Shown: positions 22,806-36,500 of the stretch, in pieces | How positions within the stretch are numbered: position 1 is the first letter of the stretch | Layout: the number at the start of each line of letters is the position of its first letter | DNA from: Priapulus caudatus | Taxonomy: Eukaryota; Priapulida; Priapulimorpha; Priapulimorphida; Priapulidae | Assembly (NCBI RefSeq): GCF_000485595.1 | Contig: NW_014577063.1 | Span: forward strand, 264,246 to 326,146 | Length of the DNA stretch: 61,901 bases | Reading direction: 5' to 3' | The notes under the pieces: generated by a model | What the model saw: the letters and a program-made list of their open reading frames with translations, nothing else | What the model was told of the DNA's origin: nothing | Database searches by the model: none | Translations under genes and position numbers: made by a program

Positions 22806-25800
22806 GTGAGTCTAGAGCCCTCTATATAACATGGTCGTGCGTAGTTGTGAGCAAGGCCTATAGATAAACAGGGCTAGTGATACTGGTTGTGTGCGTGTGG
22901 GGTGGCTGTGTTTATTGCTGTTTTTCACTCTATGCTCACGTCGATTGTAATGCCTGCGTCTTATTTGGAGAGAGCTAGGGAATTGGCTGGGACTCATTTG
23001 TGTCAGAAACGTTCATATTTGAGCAAATATCGTTCCATATAAAAGGATAAACATAAGCTTTTTTTGGAATTTTTCACGTTTATATATCTCGTAATCTACC
23101 AAGGTACAGTATAAAATAATTGTGCTTTCAGCATTGCACTTCTTTTGTCACTGTACTGTTTTCAGTATAAGAAGAGGTGGCGTAGCATTATCGGAATAGG
23201 GGTGGCTTTCATAGCATAGCTGAAATAGAAATGTACAACAGGGACACAAGTGCAGAAAGCGTGATAGCCGTCACGTGGCACGAATGTAGGAACCATGAAA
23301 ATGCTGGCACCTCCAAAATTGTCGTCCACTATTGCCTGTTACTGCGTTGAACAATTATGAAATGGATGCACTGTGGGTTAAAGCTGGGGGATGTTTAGAA
23401 CGTGCAATTACGTTAAGTACATATATCTTCCTCTGTGGATAAAAACTAATCCTCAATCTGTATAGTGGGTGCAAGTTGTTCATTAGTGTTAGAGCCGGTC
23501 CGCTTCTATAAGGCATTTTCTGCTTGCTATAAACCGTTCCAGTATTGTTTAGTTGCAGGATTAAAATTGGTTAGTAAAACCTAGTAATTTTGCTGCATAA
23601 CCCGAAGAAAATCTGCCCAGAATGTTTTGACAGATTAGTTATAAGGCATGCAAGAATCAGTTTTACATTCTGCTATGATAATCCTGCAATGACATTTACT
23701 GTATATTCACTATCGATTAAACTGTTTTAGTAGTTTGTATGTTTTTGTTTTATCAATCTTTGCATATTATGAGAAAAAGGGAGAGAGGGAGAGAAACAGA
23801 GAGGGCGAGAGAGAGAGAGACTGAGAGGGCGCGCGAATGAGAGCGAAGGGGGAGAAAAGATCGTAGTGTGGCGTGGCGCGTGGTGTGACGTGGTGTGACG
23901 TAGCGTGGCGTGGCATGGTATTGTACGTGTTATGTAATACGGCTGTATTTTCTGCTATTTTGCGTATTTTACGGCTGTATTTTCTGTAGTCTGTTCGGAT
24001 AAACGGTCGGGAACGGAGAATCGCCTGCGGGCGACGATGATGATGAAGAGTGGCGGTGGGCGGCAGACGACTGGAATGTTGCTCTTATGGAAGGTCAGCG
24101 TGTCGCACCATCTCTCGATTTCGCTCCCCGCCGATCAGCGAATCGAATAAAAAAAACCGACGAAGCTAGTTCTTTCCTGTGTAGCTATAACTATAGTCTC
24201 CCCGCCACTCCTTTCTAATGTGTACATGCACCATTAGATGAGCACATGACAGACCGGATAATGGGCCGTGAGAGATGAGAGTGGGAGTGCGTGGCGGGGG
24301 CAGGCCGACGTGCGGCCGTCGAATCGCCTCAAATGTACGCCGAAAACACGAAAACAACGTTTTACGAATTGATAAATTGCTTGTGTTATTGAATTGATGA
24401 GCTTTCTCAGTGCAACCTTTGCAGGAACATTCGCATGTTTTGTCGACTTACTTCCGAGCGGTCAAGCATAACAAGTAAATCCGGTCGGTCAAGCTGTTTT
24501 CCCGTCATGCGTGCCGAAATCAAATCTGCTATTGAATTCAAACAGATAACCAAAAGTTACCAAACACTTTAAATTATTAGGTATTATCATAACATAGTGG
24601 CAATATAACAACGTAAGATATTGTGTTAGCAAGAAATAACAAATGAAAAATTCTCATTGCAACTTGATGGTATACAAAGTAAGCGTTATAGGAACAGGGG
24701 GCCCAGGAACAAGAAGTCTGAAAGGGAGAGGTTCGATGAATGCGTAATAGCAGAGAGGGTGGGGGCACCCTCATGAATAATACCCTCATACTGAAGAAAT
24801 CAGACCGGAAGTCAATAAATAGGGACCCCAGTCCCCCTGAATCCCCCTCTGGATCCGCCTCTCCCGAAGAGCATGTATTCAGTAACTGCTCTCGGTGTTC
24901 TGCAGATTGCATAATAAACCACCCTGTAATTATACGTACCTGCTTCCCTGAAGTCAATAATAAATACTAATAGGAGCGCAATTTACACAGTGGTAACCCC
25001 ACGTGCCCCCAGAAACGCTCATAAGCAAGCGGTGACAAGTGTCCACTTTCTGTCTTTCATGTACCTGGGGAGTAGGCCTACCATCGTGCTGGTAGCTTAG
25101 AATAAGTAGTAGAATATAGAATAAGGGTGTATAGAAGTTAGAACGGTTAGGTAATCATAGCCCTAACCCCCTAACAATATGTTGTATATATTTTGTCATT
25201 TTCGGGTTACCAAATTATACACCTTCGATCAGAATGTGATGCATCATCAAATGGAATTCGATGCGACATCAGTAGGAGTTTGGTGTGGTATCAATCAAAA
25301 TTCGATGACATATTAATTATAATTCGATGACATATTAATTAGAATTCGATGACATGTTAATTAGAATTCGATGCCATATCACTAAAAATGCGATGCGGTA
25401 TCAATTGAAATTCGATAACATCACCCACCCAGAGTTCGAAGCGGTATATAAAGATGACCCTGATAAGGTTCAGCAGCGCCTCAGCCTCGCCCGCCTGCTA
25501 CCGGATGGGCGTGTAGATGTGTTGCTGTGATCGGGTGCAGATCAGGCCACGCAGATATGAATGCAAGATATCCAAGTGTATTTCCCGCATTCGTTCGTGT
25601 AGAATTACAGTTCTGGCACAGGGTACATAAGCTAGTTCACCTTCGGTAAGAGGCAATAGGTAATAGCGAAAATGGCCAATATTAGACTATTATCTATTAT
25701 TATTATTAGTAGTAGTAGTATTATTATTATTATCTATTATTTGTGGTATTAGGTAGGAGATAGAAGATGCAGATAATAGTACTCCACGCGCTAATCCGAG

Positions 25801-26456
25801 TTTCCTCTGACCAATGCCCACACCGACGATTTTTGGTGGATTTGGTGTGAGGTTTGATCAGAGGAAACTCAGGCTATCCGCGTGCGAGCATGGACAAACG
25901 CGTCTGTTTAATGCCCGACCACGCGGCGTCGCGTCGTGTGTGCGTAATTGAGCTCGGCGAGTGAGAGCGCGTTTATGTGTGTTTAGACGATTAATGATCC
26001 GCGTGTAACAGAGCGTGGTTCTACCTCACGCATTGGCGTGTGAAGCGAGCGCGTGTACCTTTAATAGGTACATAGACGACGGTAAATGTCTAGCAAAATT
26101 GTCTGCTTCCATTGCCGATACCATTAGTGCCTTGTCGTCTGACTCTAAATGTCCCTGTGGCTGCGCCTACACGAATCGTGATGCCGAAAACGACATCATA
26201 CGGAGTCAGTCTACGCGTACGGGGCATTTTGTTTAGCGGTAAGATGTGAGACAGACAACAGTTGTTTCTGCGTCAATTTGAAGGTTACGAACATTAGCGT
26301 TGCAGCAGAAAGATGGGAGTTTTTTACAGTTCCTGGATTCCGCCTATTTACAGGCTGAATATAGCAGAGGGGAAACTGTAGTTTACGCTCGCGCGCGCTC
26401 TCTCTCTCTCTCTAACGTGTCGCTGCGCCAAGGAACGAAGAGGTGAGGGAGAGGGT

Positions 26457-26513
<57 letters not shown>

Positions 26514-28453
26514 AAATTCACGTTGAAAGAGGTTGAAGTAAGCGACCATGGGGATCAATTGCACTTACATGTCTCGGAAACACATATGCGGCAGACACCT
26601 GCAAACATTTATAAATGTCATAGGCTTTACAAATCAACAAATTGCAAGGTGTACAAACGACACTGTCACAGTTTAGTTGCCGGTTTGTAACGTGCATGCG
26701 CAAAATATCCTGTATTGAGCGCGTGTTCATTTCGCAGCGCTGGCTTGTAACAGTTTGGGTCTAGGATCTCGGAGGGCGTGGTCCTCTGTTGCTGTTTTAT
26801 ATTTAACACTAAAATTGCACTTCCGAATCCTAAGGTTTTTGGCTAAGAGTTTAAAAGCCTCCCCGTATATACCCGCGTGATTATCTGTGGACATATACAA
26901 CGTGCTTATGCTCGTAATACAAGCACTTGCATAATGCATATCGCCGCTCATTTATCCGTGATAAATAATTTAGTTGTAAAGTAAGCGTTTTTATTGAACT
27001 ACTACAATCTTTCCACCGCGCGATGAGAGAAGGGGGGATGACGCTGCATGACAAGCAGCCACTGATCAATTTAATACTATATATCATGTGCCTGGGGAGC
27101 GAGCAGGTGCCCCGATGAATGACGAATCTATATTATAGCTTCTGAATTACGCCGCGAGATCGCCCGCGTCGTAATCCGTTTGTTTTTGCCGATATATTCG
27201 GGTACGTGTACGTGTACGTGTACGTGCGCTGTGTGCGTCACACAGTATAGGTATCCCGCCGCGTGTATGGAGTGTAGTATGCGGATCGATGTATCAGCAG
27301 GGGTGAATTAATAATTTCAAATTTGTCAATATTCACCCCTGTTATCAGTCAGCCTATGTAGACTTGCAGAATAAGTAGTAACCATAAAAATAATATAGAT
27401 AACCGACCTATATTATTTCGTCTATCTATATTATCAAGAGCTAATAAATGCCTATAATAATAGTATTTATTAGCTCTTGATATTATTTGTATGGTAGTAA
27501 CCCACAAGTGTCGATCCTTCTACGCAAGGAGCTAAATATAACAGCTGTTACATTTAGCTCCTCGTGCGTACGTGCGTTAGTGCGTGCGTGCGTCAGTGCG
27601 TGCGTGCGTCAGTGGGTGCGTGCGTCAGTGCGTCAGTGCGTGCGCGCGTGTGTGTGACTGCATGCGTGCGTGCATGTGCATGGTTGCTTCACTGAAACCT
27701 GGATAATTTTAGATAAATACTCATAATTACACATAATTACTCTCTAGAATTTTATACACACAAATAGGAGATAATGGGCTGCTTGCAGTGAACAATTTGG
27801 AACTATTTGCTTTCGTGATATGCCGCCGCCAATGTGCCAGGTTTTCTGAAGAACGTTTGGTTGAATCGTTTATAATATTTCCTTTTGCACCTTGCTATTT
27901 TCGGTGGCGTCCAACTCCATTTTGATATTGATAGCACCAAGGTTCATACTCAGCTCACTTCTCTCTCACATATAGATGAGACTAGCTGAAATTCCTCATA
28001 AGTTGCGTATAACTCATCCAACCGTCAAAACGGGAAAACTCACCGATTTTAACATTTTTGTCACTACTCTTATATTTTTCGACTGTTAACACGTATGCAC
28101 GTTTTTTGACTCAAACTTTGATGCCCAGCCTGAGATTCTAGTAGAGTGTAAATGGCAGAAGCCAAGCTTGGAAAGGCGTAATTTCATAACGTTCTCTCTA
28201 GGAGAGGTCCCCAGCATGCAAGAAATACATTTCCTCCAGCTTCTCGTGACGTCAGAAATTCACTTCCAATCATATTATTGTTCTATATTCGGTTGTGCAG
28301 CTACGTGCAATGTATGTAATATCTCGTGTCCCTCTTATTAATCTTTATTATAGTTTCGTACTAACAGATTTATTCTCCGTCAACATGTTGGTCACAGGCA
28401 CATGCACAGGCACACGCACACGCACACGGACACGCACACGCACACGCACACGC

Positions 28454-28489
<36 letters not shown>

Positions 28490-30443
28490 GAACATGCACA
28501 CGCACACGCACACGCACGCACGCACACGCACACGCACGCGCGCACACACACACGCGTACACGCACACGCGCGCTCACACACGCGCACATGCACACACGCA
28601 CGCGCGCGTAATCTTGCATTTTCTCCGTAGGAGTGGTTTCCAGCACTCAGGTCCACGTCGGAAATTCACTCCCATTCATTTGTGCATACGTGCAGCACGT
28701 TCATCGCCTTCCTTTGTTTGTCCCTCTTATAAGTCTTTAGTGTGGTATATATATATATACGAAGAAAGATCGCATATATATAAGGGGCAATTACGTATCT
28801 TCGTATTCGTGAACGTATAACTGTATAACACACGATCGTCAGTACCTTCTCCAGAGAAATCAAACGAGCGCGTTTGCGGCATTTATTTCATTATCAGGAG
28901 TGTATACTATGGAGATCTCTATAATATAATCCTGATATTATTAATTAAGAGCTATGATTTTATAGTTTGCGCTTGCATGTTACCCCGTGGAACTATTATG
29001 TAAGCGGCATCCAAGCTATATCTTTATTCTTCTTGTGATTCTATTCCAGTTACGCACGTGATTCCTGTGTTAGTCATTACAATCATTCTTTAATTATTGC
29101 TATTGTTCACACCGCAAACCGAGATGTAAGGAATTAAGGGGAAAACGCACAAAGGCTAACATTTTAATACAGTTGACGGCATAATGAAACGGTAATTCAT
29201 TACCGTTCTGTGTGGTACTGACGTTACTGGCAAGTAGGCAATCATGAGCCAGAGAGCAATTAATTTCTCTAGAAAATTCGATCGGAACATACGACCGGCG
29301 TTTGGAAGGCGAATTGATATTTTAACGACGACGACATCGGTTAATGGAACTTGTGAAATGTTTATCTTGTTTTAGCGCGCGCCACAGATACTTTTTACAT
29401 AGTGTCGGGTGTGGTAACAGTAACCTGCCAACGTGTCAATGACAGCACATGGCGGCAGTAACTTCATTGCAAACATTGCAAAAAAGCGCTCGGCGACAAT
29501 CAGTTAGCCAGCATCCCCAGCAGCTAATGTATCGACATTAGCATGTGTACACATTGCTAGTTTGACAAGCAAAGTACACCCAGATAGTCTCTTTGTTGCC
29601 AGTGATGCTCATTGTGGCATTTCCCTCACTGACAACGTGCCCGTGTGATGACATATGATGATATGTTGTTGAAATAGGGTTTGGTCGGCACGTATATCTG
29701 ACTGCCATACCTGCAACAAAGTTCTAGGTTTTCATCCAGATACGTTATTATTTGTTTCCGCCATAAAACGCAGATGGTTGCGTAACTGCGGACATTCATT
29801 GCATTACTTGCTGCAATGCAGAAAGATAATTACCAGGTTGGTGAATCCTGTGAATCCTGTTTGGGGCGTCCGGAACGCATTTGTCGGGAATACATTCCGG
29901 AGAAAAGAGCACATTGCGCCATTATATATTAATATTTTACATGTGTCCTGCAATAGTAGGTCTATGTATGCTAAATATACCATGTATAGTACGATGTAAT
30001 CAGATGTAATGTATGTAATGTATGTAATGGGCAATATGTCCGGTGATTGTATGTATTATTATTCACTCCTGATTGTATGTATGCTAAGTATACCATGTAT
30101 GCGATGTAATGTATGTAATGTATGTAATGTATGTAATGTATGTAATGTATGTAATGGGCAATATGTCCGGTGATTGTATGTATTCATATTTTCAGAGCGG
30201 GACTGTAGCGCCTGGGAGCTGGCCGAGTGTGTGCCTAAAAACGGTATCTGTGGTAGGGGCAAGCAAATATCGACACGAGAGGGTGCCGACTGTGCCTTCA
30301 CTGAAAGACTACAGAAATGCATGGTGCCGTGTGAGGGCGAAAACGCTCATCTTGGCAAACGTAAGCAAACCCCTTCCTTCGTTATCTGTCGGTCCGACCC
30401 TCCGTCCGTCCGTCCGTCCGTCCGCCCGTCCGTCCGTCCGTCC

Positions 30444-30507
<64 letters not shown>

Positions 30508-33500
30508 GTCTGTCTGTCTGGCTGGCTGGCTGTCGGTCTGGTATGCAAACCATTTCTTCATCTATTTATATATACAATGTATAGTATGTTGTAAATACAC
30601 TCTGGAATCATTTGCGTATCCACACTATTAAATGTTGACATGTTTGTCTCCATCCGTCAATAGTTTTGCGACACATTACACATGATGGCAGCAGGCCTGC
30701 CTCGAATGCTGGCTGCCGTAGTAACTCATCACTCGCTTTTGAGGCAGACGAGAGAGCAGAATTTGTTGAAATAATATATGCTGCTCCGCGATGTAAAGAT
30801 GTAAATTTGGCTCTTCAAAAATTAATAATGTTGCGGAAAATGTAAAGGTTAAATTTCATCTGGGTAATTCTATTGAAGTGTTAGGAGGAAAGGTCTATTG
30901 AAGAATATTATGAGTTATGAGAAAAAGAGGCATGAGGGAGAGGGAAATGAGTCAGTATGCGTTTTCTTTTTCAATGTTCCTTCTTTCCCTCCTTTCCAAT
31001 ATGTATTATTGCTAATATTGATATTGTGCATTACTGTCCTGCGCATATCATTTTTTAATAACATTAGATTGAATTTTGTATCTATATAATGATTATTAGT
31101 AAAACCAATAAGTAAGCTCCAAAATGCTTGCACAGTGTCAACTCATACCGATGTGTATGGTAGAGCGCTAGAGCCACACTAAATACACATTAATTATCGT
31201 TACTACGTTATCTGTCTAGTTGTTGCTTGATATATGTTGCACTCTGTAAAGTAAATCACGTACGAGTAGCTCTGTAAGCTTGTGACCACACAGGATATGT
31301 AACAACGAACTTCCGTGTTATGAGAACAGATATTCTTTTCTAGCTGGACAACATTTAGCCACTGATATGCGTACATTGCTTCCATAGTGAAAATATGAAA
31401 AACGTAACCTTGTGTATTAGACCCCAGTACGCTGTAGTATACACGATAACCAACCATGCGACAGCTTGATTTTCATCGGCTGCTGCTGCGCTGGCGATAT
31501 AGAAACCCGCCAGCGTCATTACCCGTGATTAGCGATTGCGTTTGATGTCGGTGACGGCGCCGGTGGCATCGTCGTTGACGGCAGCGGCTGAAGCGGCATG
31601 GTGGCTGGTAGTGGCGGGCAGTGGCTGGTAGTGGCGGGCGAGGCACTCGGTGGTGATTAGGCGCGGCAAATCGGTTGGGTGATGGCGGCGGCGGGTATCG
31701 TTTGGTGATGGCGGCGCATCGTTGTGATAGCGGGCGGCAGCATCGGGGGGATAGCGGCCGGCGCATCGTTGGTGGCATGGCGGCTAGCGTGCGATCGTTG
31801 GTGATGGCGGAGGCATCGTTGGTAATGGCGGCGGCATGCGTGTAAGGCGGTCGTATCGTGTGATGGCGGTGCCTGGCAAACGCGAATGGCGGTGCGCATC
31901 GTGCGTGATTGGCGGCGGCGCGCATCGTTGTGATGGCGACAGGCGGCAATCGTGTGAGCGAATGGCGTATCGTTTGTGGATGGCGGCGCGCGCATCCGTG
32001 GTGATGGCAGCCGGCGGATCGTATTATCCGGCCGCGCCGGCAAAAAAAATCCCCCGTTTGGTGATCGGCGGAGCGGCCGGCATCGCTTGGTGGATGGGGC
32101 GGCGGCATCGTTGGTGATGGCGGCGGCATCGTTGGTGATGGCGGCGGCATCGTTGATTGATCGGACCGGCGACGGTATTGTGTCGAGGCGGCGCCATGTT
32201 GGGATGGCCGGCGTAGCATCGTTGGTATGGCGGCGGCATCGTTGGGATCGGCGCGGTAGCACGTTGTGATGGTGGGCGTAGCGATCGTTGTGGATGGCGG
32301 CGGAAGGCATGCGCGTTGGCGATGCATGCCGGCGGCAACGGTCGCCCGGCAGAGACACCCGCGACTGTACGAGCGTCCGCCACCCACGCTTCTCGCGTGC
32401 CCCAGCCGCCTGAGTGCGCTTGTCGCTGCTGCCGTCCATCACCAGCCGAACCCGGTTACAACGGTGGCTGACCGTCGCGCCCGGCAATTCACGAGGTTGT
32501 CAGCTGTTAGGCGCCGCCTAACCACGGAGTTGTCCAGGCGTCGGCGCCGGGCAAACCACGAGGCTCTCAGGCGTCGGCGCGCAGGCAGACCACGTAGTTG
32601 TGCCAGCGGGGTGTTATGCCCCCCGCCCCCGGACGCCGCAAGAGACCGACGAGGGCTGTTGTCAGCGTCGCAGCCGCCCGCGAATACCCACCGCGAGCCT
32701 CCAGCCGAGTCGGCGCCCGCAACCACGAGCGCTGTCAGGCCAGGCGCCACGCCGAGCGCAGACCACGGCGAGCTTGTCAGCCGTCGGCGCCGCAACATCC
32801 AGGTGTCAGCCGTCGCGGCCGACACCACGAGCTGTCAACCGTCGCCCCGGCGCGACCCCGGCCGCCAAACCCACCAACGGAAGACTCAGCCGTCGCGCCC
32901 AACACAGAGACCGTCAGCCGTCCCGAGGCCCGCGCGCCGCCGGGCGGCAGGCCCACCCAGGACGTTATGTCCAGCCCCGGCCTCGCCCGACGCAACCCAC
33001 CGAAGCCTTCCAGACCCGGAGTCGGCGGCCCCAACCGCAGCCTAGAACGCAACCGACGAGCGGAACATGGGGAAAGCACACGGGGGCCAGCGTGCTGAGC
33101 GCCCGCTATGAGCCAACCGGACCGGACGGGCTGGTCAGCGTCGGGCGCCGACAACCACGACGCTGCAGCCGTCCGCCGCAACACCCCACGAGTGATCAGA
33201 CGCGACCTAGCCGACAACCACGCAGGGGCTGTCAGCCGCCTCGCCGCCGCCGCACACTCGCCCCCCCGCGCGAGCGCGCCCGGCCCACACCCAAAGCCAC
33301 CGAGATCGCAGCTGTCGGCGCGCAACGCACCGAGCCGCTGTCAGCCGTCGGCCGCACACCCCCGACAAGCAACCACCACCCGACGACTCCCAACCCCCGT
33401 CGGCGCCGCAAACCGACGAGGCTGTCAGCGGTCGCGGCCGGGCAACCAAGCGAGGCGCAGCGGGGTCGAGCGCCGCCACCACGAGACATCAAAGTGTCCG

Positions 33501-36500
33501 GCGCCGCAACCAGCGAAAGGCGTCAGCGTCCGGCGCCGCACAACCACGAGGCTGTCAGCGTCGGCGCCGGCAGACAGCGAGCTGTCAGCGTCGGCGCCGC
33601 AACCACGAGGCTGTCAGCGTCGGCGCCGCAACCACGAGGCTGTCAGCGTCGGCGCCGCAACCAACGAGGCTGCAGCGTCGGCGCTGAACCACGAGACTGC
33701 AGCGTCGCGCCCGCAACCACAGGAGGCGTCAGCGTCGGCGCCGCAACCACGAGGCTGTTAGCGTCGGCAGGAAATGAAACGTCGATCATGCGTACATCAT
33801 GGCGGCCGACAGCGCCGTGACAGGGTCGTGACAGGGTCGTGACTCGCCCGTGACAGGGTCGTGACAGGGTCGTGACTCGCCCGTGACAGGGTCGTGACAG
33901 GGTCGTGACTCGCACCGTAACAGCGGTCGTCGACAGGGTTCGGGACCCGCTCGCGACAGGTCATGACAGGGTGCGTGACTCGCCCGTTGACAGGGTCGTG
34001 ACAGGGCCGTGACTCGCAGCCGTGACAGGGTCGTGACATGGGTCGTGAACCGCCGTGGACAGGGGTCGTGAACAGGGTGTGATCGCACCGTGACCGGTCG
34101 TGACAGGGTCGTGACCGCGCCTGGGACGAGGGTTCGTGACAGGGGTCGTGACTCGGCCTGTGACAGGGTCGTGACTCGCCGTACGGACAGGCGCTCGTGA
34201 CAGGGCCGGGACGTCGCTCGGACAGGGTCGCTGGACAGGGCTCGCTAACGTCGTCCGTGACGGTCGTGACATGGCGCTGACAGGGTCGTGACAGGGCCGT
34301 GACTCGCCCAGTGACAGGGTCGTGACAGGGCCGGTGGCACAGGGCTAGGACGGGTCGTGACTCGCCCACGTGACAGGTCGTGACAGGGCTCGTGACTCGG
34401 CAGCCGTGACGAGAGACGGCCTCGTGACAGGTGCGTGAACTCCGCAACCAGGTAACAGGCGTCGTGACAGGTCGTGGACTCGCCTGTGAGATGGGTTGGG
34501 ACAGTGTCGTGGACTCGCCCGGTGAGCAGGGCCGGACGCGCCACGTGCACTGCGCCTGTGAAACAGGCAATGCGCTAGCTGGCGAGGGGGCACGGCTTAT
34601 GCGTTGTCGTGGTTCCTCTTCACAGCTCCCAAGTGCAAGTATGAGAAGAGCGAGTGGAGCGAGTGTAGTGCCCTGACCAACGAGATGGAGAGGATTCTGA
34701 CACTAAAGAAAGGTAAACCCTCCAACACTGTGAACACACATGCACGCAGTGCCCCCGCACACACGCGCGCCTACAAACACGCACATGCACGCCCGCACCC
34801 ATGCTCACACGCACGTGGCGCATGCACGTCACATCGACGCGCGCGGCGGCGCGCGCACCCACACGACACACCACCACAAGAACAGCGCGCACACGCGACA
34901 CAACACAGCACACACACACACACGCGCGCGCGCGCGCGCACATTTGTTACGTCTGATGATAATACATTCTTTCCTTCACTGATAAAGAAGAAAGAAGGCC
35001 TCATCTCGTTATCGGACAGTGTGATCAGAAATTTACATGTTGGGGTGATAACACGGACCTTTATTTGTTTGTTGCTAGGCGACCCAACACTGTGCGACGA
35101 GGTAGCGGGTGCAAAAGCAGCGTGTGATGCAGTCGCTGGCGGCATCGCCAAGGATACGCGGGAAGCAGGTGGGTGCCGTAATGGTTTCTTACAGGAGGTC
35201 GGTAATGACGTACTCGCGTCAAGTATCGGTCCCAGGGATCCAGGCTCCGTGGAAAATGATGATAACGTAAAAGATGATGTTTGTTCTGCTGTTAACGTGG
35301 CCAGAGAAACCTGGATTGCTACGTGATTAATTATATAGAGTGTAGCATGATATTAAACCATGGATAGCAACGTGATTAAATTTCTGGATTGCAGCAGAAG
35401 TTATATTGCCCCCGGGTTATTATACGAAGGTGGAAACCTTTCGTCTAAACCAAGCCGCGCTCTCTATTTCTCCCGTGTTCTACGGTAGTCTGCCGCGTTC
35501 TATTAAGGCCTACTGCCCGTGGTTCTACCGAGGCGCCTGCTGCGTTTACTATAGGCCTACTCCCGTGTTCTACGAGGCGCCGCCGCGTCTATTACTCCCG
35601 TCGTCTATCCTGTCGTCTGCCGCGTTCTATTTCTCACCTGTATTCTATCGTCGTCTGCCGCGTGCTACTCTCGCCGTGTTCTACGGTCCGTCTGCACAGG
35701 TTCCATTACCACCGTGCTACGGGCCGGCCTGCACGCGTCTATTTCTCTCCCACGTGATGTTAACCTCTATGACCACAGACGGGCCGATCTGATGTACGGC
35801 CCGTGTCCATCGAGCTGCGGCCGTGTTCCACGGTAGTCTGCCGCGTTCTATTTCTCCCGTGTTCTACGGTCGTCTGCCGCGTTCTATTTCTCCCGTGTTC
35901 CACGGTCGTCTGCCGCGTTATATTACTCCCGTGTTCTACGGCCGTCTGCCGCGTTTTATTTCTACCCTGATCTACGGCTGTCTGCCGCGTTCTATTTTTC
36001 CCGTGTTCTACGGTCGTCTGCCGCGTTCTATTTCTACCCTGATCTACGGTCGCCTGCCATCCGCCGTTTCGCGGTATATTGATTTTCGCGGTGGTCGGAT
36101 TATTGGCGGCAGCAGCGCCATCGACGTATGATCGCGCATTGTTGCTCTAGTCCCCGCGCGCTATCGCAATACAGTCCGATACGGACACGACACGTAACGG
36201 TTTGCACGCACACACGGCGCGGGGACGGCGGGCAGGGTGGGGGGGGGATGACGTTGGGTGGAGACGGGCGACAACTTCACTCGCGGGATAGGTCGCCGGC
36301 TCGCCGCGCAGGGTTGTCACCATGCAGAAATTGCCCGGCTAAACAGCCTTCTAGACGGGGGGGGTGTAGCTCCCCTTGTCCCCTCCCTCTAATGCTACCG
36401 CTATTGCAACGTGGCACGTGCAGTGACGAGTGTCGATGCCTGCAGGCGAATGTGATGCCGACGATACTGACTGCCGCTCCGGCGACGACGAACGATTTGT

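Larger units (their letters stand above)
22806..30195 (+). other. Gene 1 intron 1
   Basis: This 7.4-kb intron holds copies E and C, a GTGCGTGC minisatellite (27566-27660), a (CA)n/(CG)n tract (28397-28606), a hairpin (28891) and a duplicated acceptor-side segment (29965-30185). I see nothing coding in 22.9-23.8 kb, 27.7-28.3 kb or 28.9-29.9 kb. Confidence 0.8.
30361..34625 (+). other. Gene 1 intron 2
   Basis: Starts with a CCGT/CTGT tetranucleotide tract (30402-30535). It then has about 900 bases of ordinary AT-rich sequence without features (30550-31470), and finally three kilobases of GC-rich minisatellite up to the next exon. Confidence 0.85.

Noticed and set aside
31473-32487. Minus-strand open frames of 304 and 276 codons
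   Set aside because: They lie in the 21-bp GC-rich minisatellite. The repeat length is a multiple of three, composition is limited to His/Pro/Arg/Ala/Thr/Ser, and several frames are open at once.
32266-33820. Plus-strand open frames of 259 and 406 codons
   Set aside because: They cross degenerate and 29-bp GC-rich repeats with few stop codons by composition. No domain, no signal, and they lie within an intron of gene 1.
33490-34560. CRISPR-like regular repeats
   Set aside because: The repeats are head-to-tail without unique spacers, in animal DNA; they are minisatellites.
33797-34570. Minus-strand open frame of 257 codons
   Set aside because: It is a translation of the 33-bp GTGACAGGGTC array (SRPCHDPVTT repeats).
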